Assembly (NCBI GenBank): GCA_000827265.1
Contig: KN834755.1
Location: 1,006,320 to 1,070,319 of the forward strand
Direction: 5' to 3'
Length of the DNA stretch: 64,000 nucleotides
Source of the DNA: Collybiopsis luxurians FD-317 M1
Lineage: Eukaryota; Basidiomycota; Agaricomycetes; Agaricales; Omphalotaceae
Shown one piece after another: positions 36,866-50,236 of this stretch. The stretch's first letter is position 1. Each line of letters starts with the position of its first letter. A program made the translations under genes and the position numbers. Under the pieces are notes generated by a model that was not told where the DNA came from, made no database searches, and worked only from the letters and a program-made list of their open reading frames with translations.

Positions 36866-37343
36866 ATCTAGGCGGAAAAACTTGAAGGAAGAAGAGTGGC
36901 AGAGGAGGGTTTCGACGTGACAATGCCCACAGTGCGTACATCATACTGCGTATATATTGTACGTACGTTATAGAAAAGAAAGGGAAGTAAGATTGGAGTG
37001 CCGTATATCTCTCCACTCTAAAAAGGCAATTGATACCGGCTCGTGAATTGCCAAGGTTTATACTCTCCTTGGTTACCTCGGAAACTCTTGGGCTTCGAGA
37101 TGAGATGCGGTCGAAGCGGTGGAGCACCGACTAGCCATCTGTCCATCTGCCGAACATCTGATATCATGTGTCTAAATTAACCTTCTCTTTCTCTCTCATA
37201 TTAGAGACTGGCAAGACGCGAGGACCCTCCACTATCTTTCCAAAGACGCGAGAACCGTCCGCTGTCTTTCCAAATACGTGGAACCAGCCACGCTCATCTG
37301 ACGTTCCACTCTCTCCCTTTATTGCCGAACGCCACAACTAGAT
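36866..37343. promoter_or_regulatory. Divergent intergenic region with a 30-bp tandem repeat
   Basis: 478 bp between two divergently transcribed genes. At 37214-37243 and 37244-37273 lies a 30-bp unit in two tandem copies that match at 26 of 30 positions (AGACGCGAGG...CTTTCCAA), followed by a similar ATACGTGGAACC. It sits 71-130 bases before the reductase ATG. A regulatory role is inferred from position only. Confidence 0.5.
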
Positions 37344-38923
37344 ATGCAGGAGGTCCTGCTCGTAGGTTTTGGTGCTGTCGGTACTGTCTGTAAGTCTCAA
37401 GATTGCTTGGACTGATCTGCATAGTAAATGCGGCAATTCGAGTCAGTCAGCTATAGTCTCCATCTATCTCGGAAGGTGCGATTGACTGCCGTAGCAAGAG
37501 GAAATTATAGACAAATACAAAGTAAAATTGATACTATCGCTGAGGCCTCCGAGCAACTAATCTCATTAAATTCTGCGCAGATGCGGGGATGAACTTGAAG
37601 AGCGAAAGATATGGAGATATCAGAGGCTGGAAGCCAGATCGCGGTAATTCTCAACCATAGTATGTACGAAGGCTTCCATTGACTTGGTTAACACGCCCTG
37701 ACAGTGGTTCCTTCCGTCTCAGATGCTGCCGATAGACAATATTCGCATGTGATGCTGGCAACAAAGTGTATTCCAGATGTTATCAAGACACCAGAGATCC
37801 TCAAGCCACTTCTTTCCCCTCCCTACTGCGACCGATTCCGCCAGCCGACATATGTTTTGCTCCAGAATGGACTAAATATCGAGGTGGATCTCTACCACGC
37901 TATCAAATCCCTTGGACAGGGCGAGCCCAGAATTGTAAACACTGGTGTCTACCTTTTTGCCAACCAGGTCGCACCTAATGTGGTTACACACGGTCCTTTT
38001 GTGTGTAGACTCCCATCAATCTATCAACCCAGGATTGAGATTGCATATTTTAGGTACAACTCTTTCTTGGCGTGTATAGACACAACGACCGTACGACGAG
38101 AGTGAACTCATCGCAGGAGCAAACTCTGCTCGAGAATCTCAAGAGTCTTTTTCATGTAAGCATGCACATGGCCTTCTTTCTATGAGCTCGGTCTAATAAT
38201 CTTCAATCATTGCAGAATGCCGATGTGACCATATTTCCAGAGATTCAACGCAAAAAATTTGCGAAGAATATGATAAATGTAGCGTTCGCTGGCTTCAGTT
38301 GTCTGACAAGGTGCGAAGACCATTTTCTCAATTCAGCGCATACTTACCTTTAACAGGTTTAGTGTTTCAGCCGTATATCGCCCTCCTCCGACGGACATCC
38401 CTTATCAGCCATATGTGGAACCCGCGACAGCCGACCGTGTCGAGCAATACACGAGGGGTTGGATTCGGGATATCTTGGCGGAACTTGTTAAATTAGGTAC
38501 ATGCCGAGCATCTGTCTGAATTATTAACCGATCTCAAAGTAGCGTTCAGGTCGTGCACTCGGTTTTCCAGACTCGGAGGACGGCTTGCCTTCGAGTATCA
38601 TAGAGCAATCCATAAAAACCCTAGCGACGGACTACTCCACGCCAAGTATAGACCATAGACCTAGCGCTCTTCTCGATATCGAGAACGGATACCCTATTGA
38701 AGTTGAGGTAATCTGGGGGGAGTTGGTGCGAATGGCAAAGGAAAGGAATGTTGACGTTCCTGTAGGTTTATGCTTTCTTCCCCGAACTGCCCTAACGTTT
38801 TGGCATTTGCAGCGCATAGAGATGTCATATGCAATTCTTGTTCTTGTGCAGAATCAAATATTGCGTCAGAGAAATAGCAAGCTGAACGGAGTATCGCAGG
38901 TCCAGGCGGTCAATCATAGGTAA
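37344..38923 (+). CDS. Ketopantoate-reductase-like (ApbA/PanE family) dehydrogenase
   Basis: ATG 37344 starts MQEVLLVGFGAVGTV, the Rossmann dinucleotide site (GxGxxG-like). Joined exons read SYSLHLSRKVRLTAVARGNY, NAGMNLKSERYGDIRGWKP, VVPSVSDAADRQYSHVMLAT, LLQNGLNIEVDL, LFLGVYRHNDRTT, NADVTIFPEIQRKKFAKNM and NVAFAGFSCLT. The C-terminal domain has HRPSALLDIENGYPIEVEVI, corresponding to the family motif around the substrate-binding Glu. The stop is TAA 38921-38923. About seven GT-AG introns of 45-65 bp keep the frame open. The family reduces 2-dehydropantoate with NADPH, but fungal genomes hold many paralogues, so the substrate here is uncertain. Confidence 0.85.
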
Positions 38924-39339
38924 AATGGCCCCCAAAATTGTTCGATATGGTACAGACTTGGTATCCACATTGCATTGATATACATACTATAAATACATCT
39001 GTTATGGCCCCTCTTTTGAGTCTGCACTACGGCGCTGCGTGTTCGGTGTTTTTACCCTATATGGTTGGAAAGAGAACCACATACATATTTTTGGGCGGCG
39101 ATGATGGAATCCCCGCGGTTACCATTCATTGTTCTCATCACTGCTCAAAGTTCTCCAAAGGAATTTGAGCGGAGTACTCCTTATTTCGTCAATCCACACT
39201 ATTTGTTGGAATAATCCTTTCAACTAGGGATAAGTCCAGGGTAATAGCAAGACAACCCGTTGCAAACTCGCAACGGTGCATCTCATTCAATGTGGTATAA
39301 ATACCCAAGAACAAAGATAAGCTGTTGGTAAATGACAAG

Positions 39340-39769
39340 GAGGCAATGTGCACTGATAGGAACAGTACGACGGAACTGTCCGAGAGGGGCTTGCACTATC
39401 AATACAAAACTCGGTGTTTGAGAATTTACCTAGTGCATCTTAAGGACAGCCTTCATCGAAAAGCTTACACAATGGTCATCGCGGGTGACCATCCTCTGGC
39501 GGTTGATGGTCGGACAATGACAGATTGCATGTACCTCACAATGATCGCCTCTGCTGTTTGTGTCTATCGGGGTGGAAGACTCTGAGCATGCTTTACTGGA
39601 CTGTCGACACAGTTCCCTGCTGGATCGGAGAGCTAATCTTCTTCAGAAGGTGCACGAGTTGCTTCCACATTTCAGAACCTCCAACTTAAACAGCACAGGC
39701 AGGCTGGCAAAGATCGGAATGACACTTTACAAAGGCACCTTGAGCAAACAACAGATAGATACTACCTAA
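39340..39769 (+). pseudogene. LINE-type retrotransposon 3' fragment
   Basis: The frames read VIAGDHPLAVDGRTMTDC and then, with a frame change at a GGGG run near 39570, CCLCLSG and VEDSEHALLDCRHSSLLDRR. A CxxC...H...C motif with (E)DSEHALLDC is typical of the C-terminal end of non-LTR retrotransposon ORF2 proteins in mushrooms, after the RT. No RT motifs precede it, so this is a 5'-truncated copy, the usual state for LINEs. Confidence 0.5.
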
Positions 39770-39888
39770 GTATTACGAGCAGAAAAATGTGCACCCTGCA
39801 TAACACTACTTAATATGGATCTTGAGCAAAAATCGAGATAAATACCATAAAAACTGAAATATACTACAATATCCCGCCGTATATGTCT

Positions 39889-41217
39889 CTAGACTGAACT
39901 CTGGTATCCCACAGCAGTACCTTGAGAGCTCCCATTCTTATACTCAAGAGTGATGCCGGAGCCATAGTCCACGTCAACTTCGCGACGGATCATTATCTTG
40001 GATGTGTCACTGGCCGCGGTTTCTTCGGTCCTGGACGTGTCCATACCATGCAGCGGGATTGTTGCAAAAGTGGACTTCATACTATAGTCCTCCGGAGGTC
40101 GACTGCTAACGCGGATGATGATCAGATTGTATGCAATGGAAAGAACCTGCAGCTCCTAAAAAAACAAAAAAAAAAAAAAAGTTGTAGCCCAAGTGTTTCT
40201 CCGGACATACCGGTGGAGAAATGCTGCATACCACATCTGTAGTCGCATAGAAAGAGTTATTTCCAGTCACAAACGTGATGAATGCAATTATAGCTGTAAC
40301 TGTGTACATCAGACCCGACTCAACCATGATTCGAATCACGTTCTGCAGCTTAGTTCTCTTTCGCCCGAACAGGCTGCGATTCACCGAACTGTTTTTGAGG
40401 GTGGAGGTCTGCATAGCATACAGCGCATTATGTTTGTCCACTCGGCGAATGAACCACACAATCAGACCTAAGTGACAATCAACATAAGGTTGAAACAATT
40501 GAGAAAAAAAGTGAACCTGTGGTCATGATATTGTTTGCTATCGACATCGACCACGCAGAGGTAATAACAGCGGTGATCCGTCCTTCGCCGCCTGTCAACA
40601 GCTCGTGGGTGTTACCAGCAGTTGCCTCAAGAATAGTGATGAAGATAGTCATAGCAAGGTCTCCAAGCCATAGTAGGGCAGGGAGTATGAGCAAGAAATA
40701 GTTTTTGTTTGTAACTATCCAGCACCGGTAGACCTGCAAATGACTTATAAGCAAAGTAGGTAATGGTTGAAAAAGCTTGGCTATGCACTAAGGCCCCGTC
40801 GCTGATCTGCTTGCCAACAAAGACATTGACGGTCTGAAAGGCAATCATCCAAAAAAAAAAAAAATCAATATATGAAAGACATGGATGACTCTGATCACTG
40901 ACCTTCATAATGTTGACCCAGTCAGTCAATCTGGTATATCTCTCCTCTGATCCCCCAGGACCGGTGTACAGTATGAATGCTTCGATCGCATGCATCAATG
41001 ATAGTGCAACATCAAAGGTCGCGAAGAACGCTAGCAGCAGAGCGAAAAGCAACATTATCCAGTTGATTGACTTCACGGATCGAAGATTGCCCTTTGCATC
41101 CCACAAGAGATGGCGCATACAAGGGAAGAAAGTGACGAGGTATATTCCCCAGAAGACACTGGAGAGAAAGAGACCTAAAATTTGAGCCTCACTAATTACA
41201 AGTTGAAGACGAGCCAT
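39889..41217 (-). CDS. Seven-helix integral membrane protein of the Agaricomycete type
   Basis: ATG 41217 starts MARLQLVISEAQILGLFLSS, a lumenal or extracellular start leading to TM1. Hydrophobic segments follow: WIMLLFALLLAFFATFDVAL, TVNVFVGKQISDGALVYRCW (after an intron), YFLLILPALLWLGDLAMTIF, ITSAWSMSIANNIMTTG, LIVWFIRR and SGLMYTVTAIIAFITFVTG. A cytoplasmic tail ends GTAVGYQSSV at the stop 39889. Arg/Lys clusters (SLFGRKRTKLQ) lie between helices. Several short introns are present, two with long A runs. I know this as a large paralogous family of unknown function in mushrooms; a receptor-like role is a guess. The gene appears intact. Confidence 0.7.
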
Positions 41218-43593
41218 TAAGGTAGACACTGGTCTGTCGAGCCAGGATCAAGGTAGGGAAGTCCAGGTGATGTTGGCGCATGGAATAATGAGTCTTAAAT
41301 GAATTCGTAAAAGTTCCTGTGACAAGATTTTGAACTGAATGGCCACGAGCCATCAAGCCCAGGAAAACGGCAATGTGAAATTTGATTGATGCCGCTGATG
41401 TATTGTAGTGGTGGCCTTCACTCTTACGCGCTGAAGAGTAGTTTCGAGTTGATGTAAAGTTGCAACTCATTTGGCCGATTGGTAATAGCTCCATCTCGCG
41501 CACTTGATGTCTGCTAGTTCCAGCGAGTTTTAAAATAGCTGTGGAGTGCTCACAGCTCTGGGAGGTTGCCGAACAATACAAGTGTTACGTAGCTAAAGAG
41601 CCAGTGGGAGGGATTATTCTATTTGGCAACCCGATTGCTGGCAAACAACTCCCTAGCAACCGCGAGAGACCAATTGACTGCCGGTCACTCCGGAAAATGG
41701 CCGCTGTAGCGCCCAAGGCGTCAAAACTTTGTTGTTGCCATTGTTGCCAGCTCGCTATCTGCTTTATGCCGGTAGGCTGTGGCAGGTAGAAATTACGGAT
41801 AGCGCCAATATTAGTAATGAAAAAATGTTAACCAGCCACCGGATTCTTTTTCAAAGAAATGCCAGTGCATGGGTCAATACAAAAGCAGGCTGAGCGGCAC
41901 AAAATTCATCATTTGCTGTACACATACGAGGTTAGATGTGTAGATGGCGATTAGTAATTTGACAATAGTTCATTGTTCACAATTGAGTTTTTCTATAGCT
42001 TCCTGGATCTTTTGAAAGATATGATTTTTTTCAATCTAAATATTAGACAGTGGTCCGTGAAGTACATAAGGGTCGAGTAGCAAAAACTGAGGTGAGGTAT
42101 CCAGGCGCTCGGCGACTGCCAGCCTCGCACTCCAAATCAGGGAATGGTACATCAATGTATCAGCGGCAACGGAAATGATGTCAGCGAATGGATTGTGACT
42201 TAATGTCACCCGCAATGGTCCCGGTGTGACAGCCGATGTTACTTCCCGAATATTGCGGGTTGCTGCCGGCAACCAGGTTGCCAAATAGAATCTGCCCAGT
42301 GGGAGTATGTGGTTTTGATACAGTATTAAGAATTGATCATCATTGAGACTTCCCCTTGCTATCGGGATAATTTTAGTAAACAACCCCCTCTAAGTCAGCA
42401 ACCCCTCTCTTCGCTTCTACTAGCGACAACCCTGTTAGGTTGCAATACTGAGTCTGGAGCCATCACCGCAAATGGGTCACATAGTATATATTGTAGCTCT
42501 GTATCAGCAACGAGGTCCTCCGAGCCACAAATCAAAGTGATAAAATACATTGTGGGTTAAGAGCTTACCGGCAGTGGAGAGCTCCTTACTAAGGTCTCTG
42601 TCAGTGGCTGTCTAAATTTGGAGTTTTCAGCGTCAGCGGGTCGATCTCATCTCAGCTCTGTCAGAGGCAAGAGTAAAAAGATCAGCCACTCTACACGATC
42701 AGAGTAAGTTTATAATCGGATACAAAATATGTCGCGAGAAGCTGGACCCTACGAGCGAATAAGGTGCTTCGTCGATAGGGAATGTCCGAATTTATTGGGA
42801 CAGTGCCGATGCACAGAAAAAAATCAGCAGATGTCACAAGCGGTGTTTGAGATTGAACGATGTGATGAATTGATACCCGCTGTAATGTGCACCTCATCTT
42901 AGCTCTGTTAGACAATGCCAAGCGATCAGACTCGGAGTAGGTGCTACGCATAATTCGGGTGCTAAAAGGGCTGCAAGAAGCAACACTGACGATGTCTTAC
43001 AAAAGTGTCCAATTTGTCCGACAGTGGCTCAATGGCTCAACATGTAAGTTTTACTACCGCATCTGTTGAACTCGTTCTTTCTGGCCTCCATCGGTCATAT
43101 CGCGATGGTGAAGTTTAGCCGGTCAGCAACCCAGTCGCTCCCATCCGCTACTCCTCGGAGAGTGAGGCTGTCGGGAACTCGACTCCATTCATTTCTTCGT
43201 TCAGTCCGAGATCGAGATCAATCAAACCTCAGAGAACACGACATGGCGACAACATTCATGATGCATGGAGTTCCCGCAATTGTCTTATCAATAAGGATAA
43301 TTTATTTAATGGAAAAAGCTCTTTCAATCAAAAACCCTGAGTTTCTTCCAAACCTTTAAGTACTCGAAAACCCGTCACACCTTGCCACACTCTATCGTAC
43401 TGTGAAATTAACACCGAACCACATAATGGAAATTTTGTTCCACTAATTGAATAAATTGTTTACTTCCTGTGACTGATTTCAGATCGGAGTGGTCGACCAT
43501 TGGCCGTACCTTGAAGTCTGGCTTGAATTATTTATATCAGGGTAGCCATGTTCTTTCTGCATTTATCGCACCAGTCCGTCGTCTTCCAATCCC
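41218..43593. other. Long spacer with no recognised gene
   Basis: A minus-strand open frame at 42036-42383 (RNIREVTSAVTPGPLRVTLS and so on) shows no known domain. Two similar stretches, CATCTCAGCTCTGTCAGAGG near 42648 and CATCTTAGCTCTGTTAGAC near 42895, are spaced about 247 bases apart. CpG content is high. Upstream control sequence of the EthD-type gene must lie at the right end. Confidence 0.3.
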
Positions 43594-44358
43594 ATGCCAG
43601 ACTCCAATGGCCTTGTTTTCACTCTCGTAGAAAGTGGTCCTAACATATCAGAGGAAGAATACCATGGTTCCTACCTTTCCTCCTGCTTCGAGACTCTCAA
43701 AGATTGACAAATGTACATTTTAGATTGGTATGACAATGAGCACGCCCCTGCACGACTCACGATCCCCTCTTTCTACAATGCAACTCGTTTCAAGGCTTGT
43801 GACGGAGTCAAACCAACATCCTTGACGCTCTATGACATCTCCGAGCCCAGGGTTGCCAATGGTCCTGAGTATCAGGCCGTATTTGCCAATGGATCTGACA
43901 GAGATAAGCGTATGGTATCGGCACTCCAATACCTGACTCGTCGTTCCTACTCAGTGATCTACTCGCTCTCCCATCCCAAAGCCTCTGCTTCGGTCCCTCC
44001 AAAGTTCGTCTTCTACGTGGCCATCGAAGTGAAACCAGAGGGGGAGGCATATTTCAACAATTGGTTCAAAGAGGAGTACATCCCCATGATTGTGAAAACT
44101 CCGGGATGGTTGAGGAGCCGAATTTTCACTTTGGAGGAGCATATTTTGTTCAGAGGATGTGTCGAGCCAGAAGTCCCAGTGTACAAGTATTTGACTATCC
44201 ACGACTTCTCGTCAGATGGATATATGGAGACTGCCGAGATGAAAGCAGCTACCACCACTCTGTGGCAAAACGAGGTGATGAAGAAGGTTGTGGGTAGAGA
44301 GATGCGACACTTTGAATTTCTGAAGGCCTACAAGTGTCCTGAGAAGACGCAGATGTAA
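43594..44358 (+). CDS. EthD-domain / dimeric alpha-beta barrel protein
   Basis: ATG 43594 starts MPDSNGLVFTLVESGPNISE. A single intron (43667-43723, GTTCCT...TTTTAG) splits the Asp codon of HDWYDNEHAPARL, the conserved HxWYxxEH motif of the EthD/Dabb fold. A second copy of the fold follows, with FYVAIEVKPEGEAYFNNWFK and EEYIPMIVKTPGWLRSRIF, so the protein is a tandem two-repeat form of about 230 residues. It ends CPEKTQM at TAA 44356. Such proteins are small oligomers that bind or help turn over hydrophobic metabolites, and in fungi they often lie near secondary-metabolite genes. The exact substrate is unknown. The frame is clean, so it is probably active. Confidence 0.85.
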
Positions 44359-47300
44359 TCGATGAATTCAATGTATGACTGGAGACATATTGTAGTATAT
44401 GACTCTATGCTGACTGGCTTACTGTACGATTACACCATAAGTTGATCAATTTCGGAATTTTCAAGAACCAAATTTCATTCGTAAAAAATCTGAAAAGTCG
44501 AAAGAGAAACCGTAGCGGCTCTAGAACCTTTGGGCCATTAAGCGTTAACGAACTTATGGTCGTAGTCGTACAGTAGCCCAAAAATAGCTGGCAGATACAC
44601 AAAGTTTGCGAACTGTTTTGAGACTACTACAAACTGAATAGCAGGCCTTGGCAGAGGTATTTGAAGGTATGAGTGTCTCGCGAGTGTCCTTCGAGAGTTG
44701 AAACGTGAAGTAGCATCCATTAGCACATGTTACAAGGCCCTCTATGATGAGACTCGTCATTTACGCTTCACGACTGTGACTACGTTTGGGACGTCCCCTT
44801 GGAACAGGCTTTATCTGCCGGATGCCAAGACCCAGCCGAGACACTATCATAGTCATCGCGTCATCCATTCACTCCCGTCTCGACTCTCATCTGCGGGCCT
44901 CGTTCTTGCCACACGGAACGATGGTCCACACCCCTTCATACATAAGTACGTTGGTCGAGACGTGCAGGGGCGAAGCGGTCTCGTTCAGAATCCTGTTCGT
45001 AGCACCGTGCACGCGCTTTCAGACTGAATGTGGTGTCATCAGAAAAAGATAAGAACGCGTACACCTACATAAATTATACAAATGATTTGAGGCGAATATC
45101 TTTACTCTAGGACAAAGGGTGTTGTTCAACATCAGAATCTGATCTCTAAACTTCAGACAGCGCAATTTTCATCGAAGGGACAGAAGGTGAATTGCCTTTC
45201 TATACATACCTCTTAATTTGGTAACAACTTCTCAAACACTAGTTAAACAGTGTTCCTTCAATGTGGCCATACATAGGTACATAGGTCAAATTCCTTGAGG
45301 ATCTGATTCCCTAGATCACCATCTTTTCTTTGTGATATCGTTACTGAGCTCTATAGCCAATGGGCCAACAGTGATATCGGTACCTAAGTAGTCACCGGGG
45401 CATGCGTACTGCATGACAGCAACGTGTTGAATAGTTTCGGCGGCTACCGCCTGTCGTATGGTATTGTATAATGGTTGTATGATTGGGCATAACACTCACG
45501 ATGTGGAAGTGTCGTCTGCCTCCTTGGTAGACATTTCCCCTTTCGGCTAATTACTCTTTATATCACTTCTAATGCTAAACATCCTCACAATTTACTCGAC
45601 CAATACACCCCTCCCTATTCAATGTTTCATTCCCACCTGTCATCTTATCACTTTCTTGCCTTTACACTCTTTTCCCCTAAATTCATAACCTATGGACACA
45701 ATGGCATCATTCTTTCCCACATGCAATATCACCATCACCATCATTTTGTATTCGCTCTCCTTGTCCCACTAGTACTACCATCCCATCTCCCTTCTACCCT
45801 TAGTTACACATTTTCATAGTATCCCCAATGTCTTGGCTCAAGGTTCCTAGTCCCCAAATCTCAAAGGAATGTATGGGGGAGCATGATGGATCCGATTTGT
45901 GGAAGGGACATAATACTAGTATGACACATATTACCCTTTTCTGTTTCTCTGACTGCTTGCATTTTAATTTTCCACCAATCCCTTTCGCCTCAGATGTCAA
46001 CAGCTGGGAACTGAGAAGGGATCTCAGGGTACACACCAACCTAGACAGTGGGACTGGGCACCCCATCTCGTCACTTACACACTGAGGAGGCAGTGTGCAG
46101 GTTGTTTCTTCATTTCCGTGTGTTATGCCTGACCATCCTGGAGATCCCGGAATGGCTGGAGACAGATGAGGGTATTCTGCTTCGTCTGGACAATTTATTT
46201 TCATTACTTATCATATATAATGCCAACTATAGTAATTAATTGGAGGGGCATATTTGCCATCCTGTAAACCAGTTTATAGACTTGTCATACAGAGACAAGA
46301 AAATCCATCTCCCCCTTTTGACTTCGACCGACTGCTCTCTGAGAACTGAGTTTGCTGCACCCAAGTTGTTAGAGAAGACAACTAAGTTAATCGAGCTGAG
46401 TACTGATTATTTCATTCATTATTATTCACTACATACCTTGTAGGCTACTTGTCTCAGTGGTCTATCAGATTATTTGCTATACACTTAGCTGGTTATCAGA
46501 CCCGACTGGGCCTCTCACTGGTTCTTACGCGAACCAATAACTCTTTCTTTAATGAATGTCCGATCAACCGTCATACCAGTAGCCAAGCATATGATTGGGT
46601 ATGATGCGCATGCAGATTATACGCCTGCGAACCTGCTGATGATAGAAAACTGAGGATTATCTTATGAATATCTGCCGTGATAACTAGTTTCTGCAAAAGC
46701 ACTATTTATCTACACAGACTGCCACCAGAAGTTTGGACCCCACGTCATCCTATTCAAGCCAACAGTCTTGCTCTAAAGAATTCCGCGCACGCCGACCATC
46801 AAGGTTTCTGCAGAATGTCGGGCCTCCGCAGTTCCAACAAATGGTCATGCAAACTGGATAGATCTTGACACAGCCTAATGTGATGGCCAAAAGCAAAACA
46901 CAAAAGTGAATTTGATCCATGGACTTTCCCCCCGACAGCACATAGCCTCAAATTGCCGGTGAAGTGTTGTATCACAGTATGTCTTCTGTAAAGCTCCAAG
47001 TATGATAACAATGGTGGGATACATACTAACAGAGTGTGCGGCGATCTATCTTAGCGCTAATAGTGTTGTTATACTATTCTGCGGAATAAGGACCAAATTA
47101 TCTCGGAACCTCTTGACCAGATTTTGATGTTTTTTGCTCTTCTCACCCATTTTCCGAACCATCCTGTGTGACTTGTGAGCAAGAGGAACTCTGCAACTCT
47201 CAATGATCCAGAACCCTTCGGGAGAGGAGACCATATCTCGTTAAATCTTGGGAGACTTACCAGCTCACTTGATTGTCCCTTGATATCTGAATCTTTGGTA

Positions 47301-48260
47301 CAATTGTCGAAACATCCTTCGAAATCACACTGACTCCCATAAGACAATCTGAATCTCCAAAAACCCATCTCCTAAAACCTAAGGGATAAGTTCGGAAAGA
47401 CTCCCAGAAATTCAAGGTGATTTCAAGTAAGAATTACTCACTGAATGCCACTCACGACATTTTCGGCGGTTGATTGTCTTTCATCAAACCTTCGCACAAG
47501 TGACTGACTCCAGCGTATCTGAGCATCATAAGATCAATAATCTGTCAAGAGGAAGAATTCAGAATCAACAAGATTGTTAGGTTATTCTGTTGTCAAATGC
47601 AGATTGTCACATCTAGATTTGCGAAGAGAAGTGCGGGTAGGAACGTCATTGGGACATAGGATCGAATACACCCTTTCGTATGCTGTAGGAAGGGAAGTAA
47701 AATTATATCCAGGACGCTTGCGTGAATTCCCTACACTTTCATAGTTTTTTGATATCCAACCCATTTTGCTTCCCAAACCTTTGTGTGATGTGACAAGCTT
47801 TCTGAATCCAGTGACCCCTCTTAGTTTATATTGTAGGTTCCTCAATGAGCCTTGCACATAATCAACCAGATTAGCCATATTTAGTGTATCAGTAATCTTA
47901 TCAATGTTCACAACTCCATAGTGAAAGTGTAAGAGCTCAAGAAATGTGTCTCGCCAGCACCTGGAAATCAAGGTGAAATGTATCTAGATGTCTAGAAATC
48001 AGTCAAAAGTAGAGATTTTCCACCTCAAGCTTAAGAGTTTGCCTGCAGAAAGCAACATTCATTTTGGACTCTTGGAGATAATATAGCTGCTGCAAAAAGT
48101 ATTAGTCAGAAATGTAGCATAAAAGAGATGGAAAGACACAATCCATGCAAGTATGGGAGTGGGGATTGTGTAGTCACTGAGCAACATAAAGATAAGAAAA
48201 TTTATTTTCTTTTAGTGGGTGACTCAACAGTTGGCTTCATTCTTTCCCCCACCTACTCCA
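44359..48260. other. Long region without a recognised gene
   Basis: Open frames at 44698-45027 (+), 45800-46204 (-), 47069-47368 (-) and 47582-47971 (-) have protein-like composition but no domain I can name. The last two, on the same strand and separated by about 200 bases (FTSLPTAYERVYSILCPNDV; SHTGWFGKWVRR), may be exons of one gene. CpG content falls towards the right, marking the end of the gene island near 48 kb. Confidence 0.3.
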
Positions 48261-48449
48261 ATGTCTACTTCCTTGACCATGACCACAGAGATGGCCATCC
48301 AAGATGCAAATGCTGTCAATAGAAATGCTAATGGCGCTCACTCAAACCCTCAACTAAAAGACTTTGATGTACATGCTGCTCCAATGTGCCCACTAGAGGT
48401 CTCTTCTCCTAACTGTTGCAATGAGACCAGAGATGAGTCAAGAAAGTAA

Positions 48450-49075
48450 GCACAAGCATGGAGTGAGCCTTAAGCACTGGTGATGGTACAAGCTCAAGCA
48501 CAGAGAGAAAATGAGAGAGTGATCTCAACAGTGGTGATAGCACAGTGGGCCAATCACAATGATCAAAGGATATCAGTCTAGTCCCCAAAGACCAAGTTAG
48601 TATTGAGTGCTACTGAGAATACAACCACAAACCTAGTCTAGTCCCCAATGACCAAGAGGTTGAGATAGGTAATCAGGAGCTATCTACTGTCCTACATATA
48701 TGAGAATCAACAATAAGGGTGGAATAACAATAAGAAAGTGGAAAGATAGTAGTGTGAGAAGGTGAAGGTGAAAAGATGGTTTGTACTGGAAAAGACAATA
48801 ACTAGGTGACAGGTGCAAGAAGGAGATTAGGAACCACTTTAGTAAAAGAACAATCACAAATAGAATGAAAAGACAATAGTATCATGTGTGATGGGAGTTA
48901 AAGGGGTCATGTATCAAAGAAGCATTGGAATGATGATGGGTCATAAACATGATCATGTGAAAGGTGTGAAATGAGTGTGAGAAAGAGAGGGACAAATGGA
49001 GAAGATCATGAGAAAAATGATGTAAGTACCAGTTGTCATCACACTAACAGGCTAACATCCTTTCTCTATACAGCC
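48450..49075. other. Non-matching segment inside the aminotransferase gene
   Basis: Purine-rich, with AGTCTAGTCCCCAA-A/T-GACCAAG repeated at about 48577 and 48641. It is too long for an intron in this genome (others are 45-65 bp), so it is probably another inserted or expanded sequence. No inverted repeat or target duplication could be set. Confidence 0.35.
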
Positions 49076-50236
49076 AGCAAAGCTCAAGGTTGATCTGGCT
49101 CAGAAATTCCAACCTCTACCTGCTCTCTTGACTCTCAAATTTGGCAAAATACACACTGGCCATATGCTCATTGCATCTTTCAACCCAGAGACAGGCTGGG
49201 GCGACCCTGAGATAAAGCCTTATGCAAAGGTAGAGTTGGATCCAATGAGTAGTGCCTTGCAGTATGCTACAAACTGTTTTGAGGGTATGAAGGTGCACTG
49301 AGTTCGGTTAAATCTGGATCTTCCTTGGCCCCATTACTGACCATTGATCTACCCTCTTCTCATCTCCCTCTACCCCTTCCATACCACCCTGTAACTATAC
49401 CAGGCCTATCTCTCCCTAGCATGAACATGTCCTGCTTAGTGTCATCCATCCACTGTCTTTCCCTTCCACCTTTTTCCACCTCTGCCCTCCTAACCCTCAT
49501 CAAAAAGCTCATTGTCATAAAAAAGCAATGGATATCTTCTGAATCTGGGTATTCTCTTTATGTCTGCCCTACTGTCATTGGCACAAGCAGTACCCTTGGT
49601 ATAGCAGCAAGCAACAGTGCATTGTTATATATCATATGCTCCCCATCAGGTCCTTACCTCCCTCTGAGCCATAGGCTTGATCCACCCAACAGGTACATCA
49701 AACCTATCAACCTCTTGGTGGTATCAAGTCATGTATGTACATGGCCTGGAGGAACTGGAGAACATAAGCTCAGCCCAAATTCTTCTCCAGGTTTTCTACC
49801 CATGTTATATGCAACTGAGAAAGGATGGGACCAGATTCTGTGGTTGAGGGATAATATGGGTGAGTTATCCACTTTTCTTTGTTTCCATTCTCATTTCTTC
49901 AATCTTTTGTGTTGTTTTCTATCCTTTTTGTTTTAAGTCCATGCTGACCTTCATCCTTCACTGTTCACTTGCATCCTTCCTATGTACCTTCTCATGCTCT
50001 GTCTACCCCAGACATCAATTTCCTTTCCCATCTCAGTGGAACCATCTTACCCAGTATCACCTGCACCTCCCTCATGGATATAGCTAAAGCTCACACCTCA
50101 TCTCTCACCTCTTCTTTCACACCAAGCACATCCCTCAACAGTTTAACCTTCTGCCTTCACATCTCTGAGGACCCTCTCGCTCTTACCATTCTCACAAGGG
50201 CAAACTTATCAAAGCTTTCAGAGTAGGAACTGCTGC

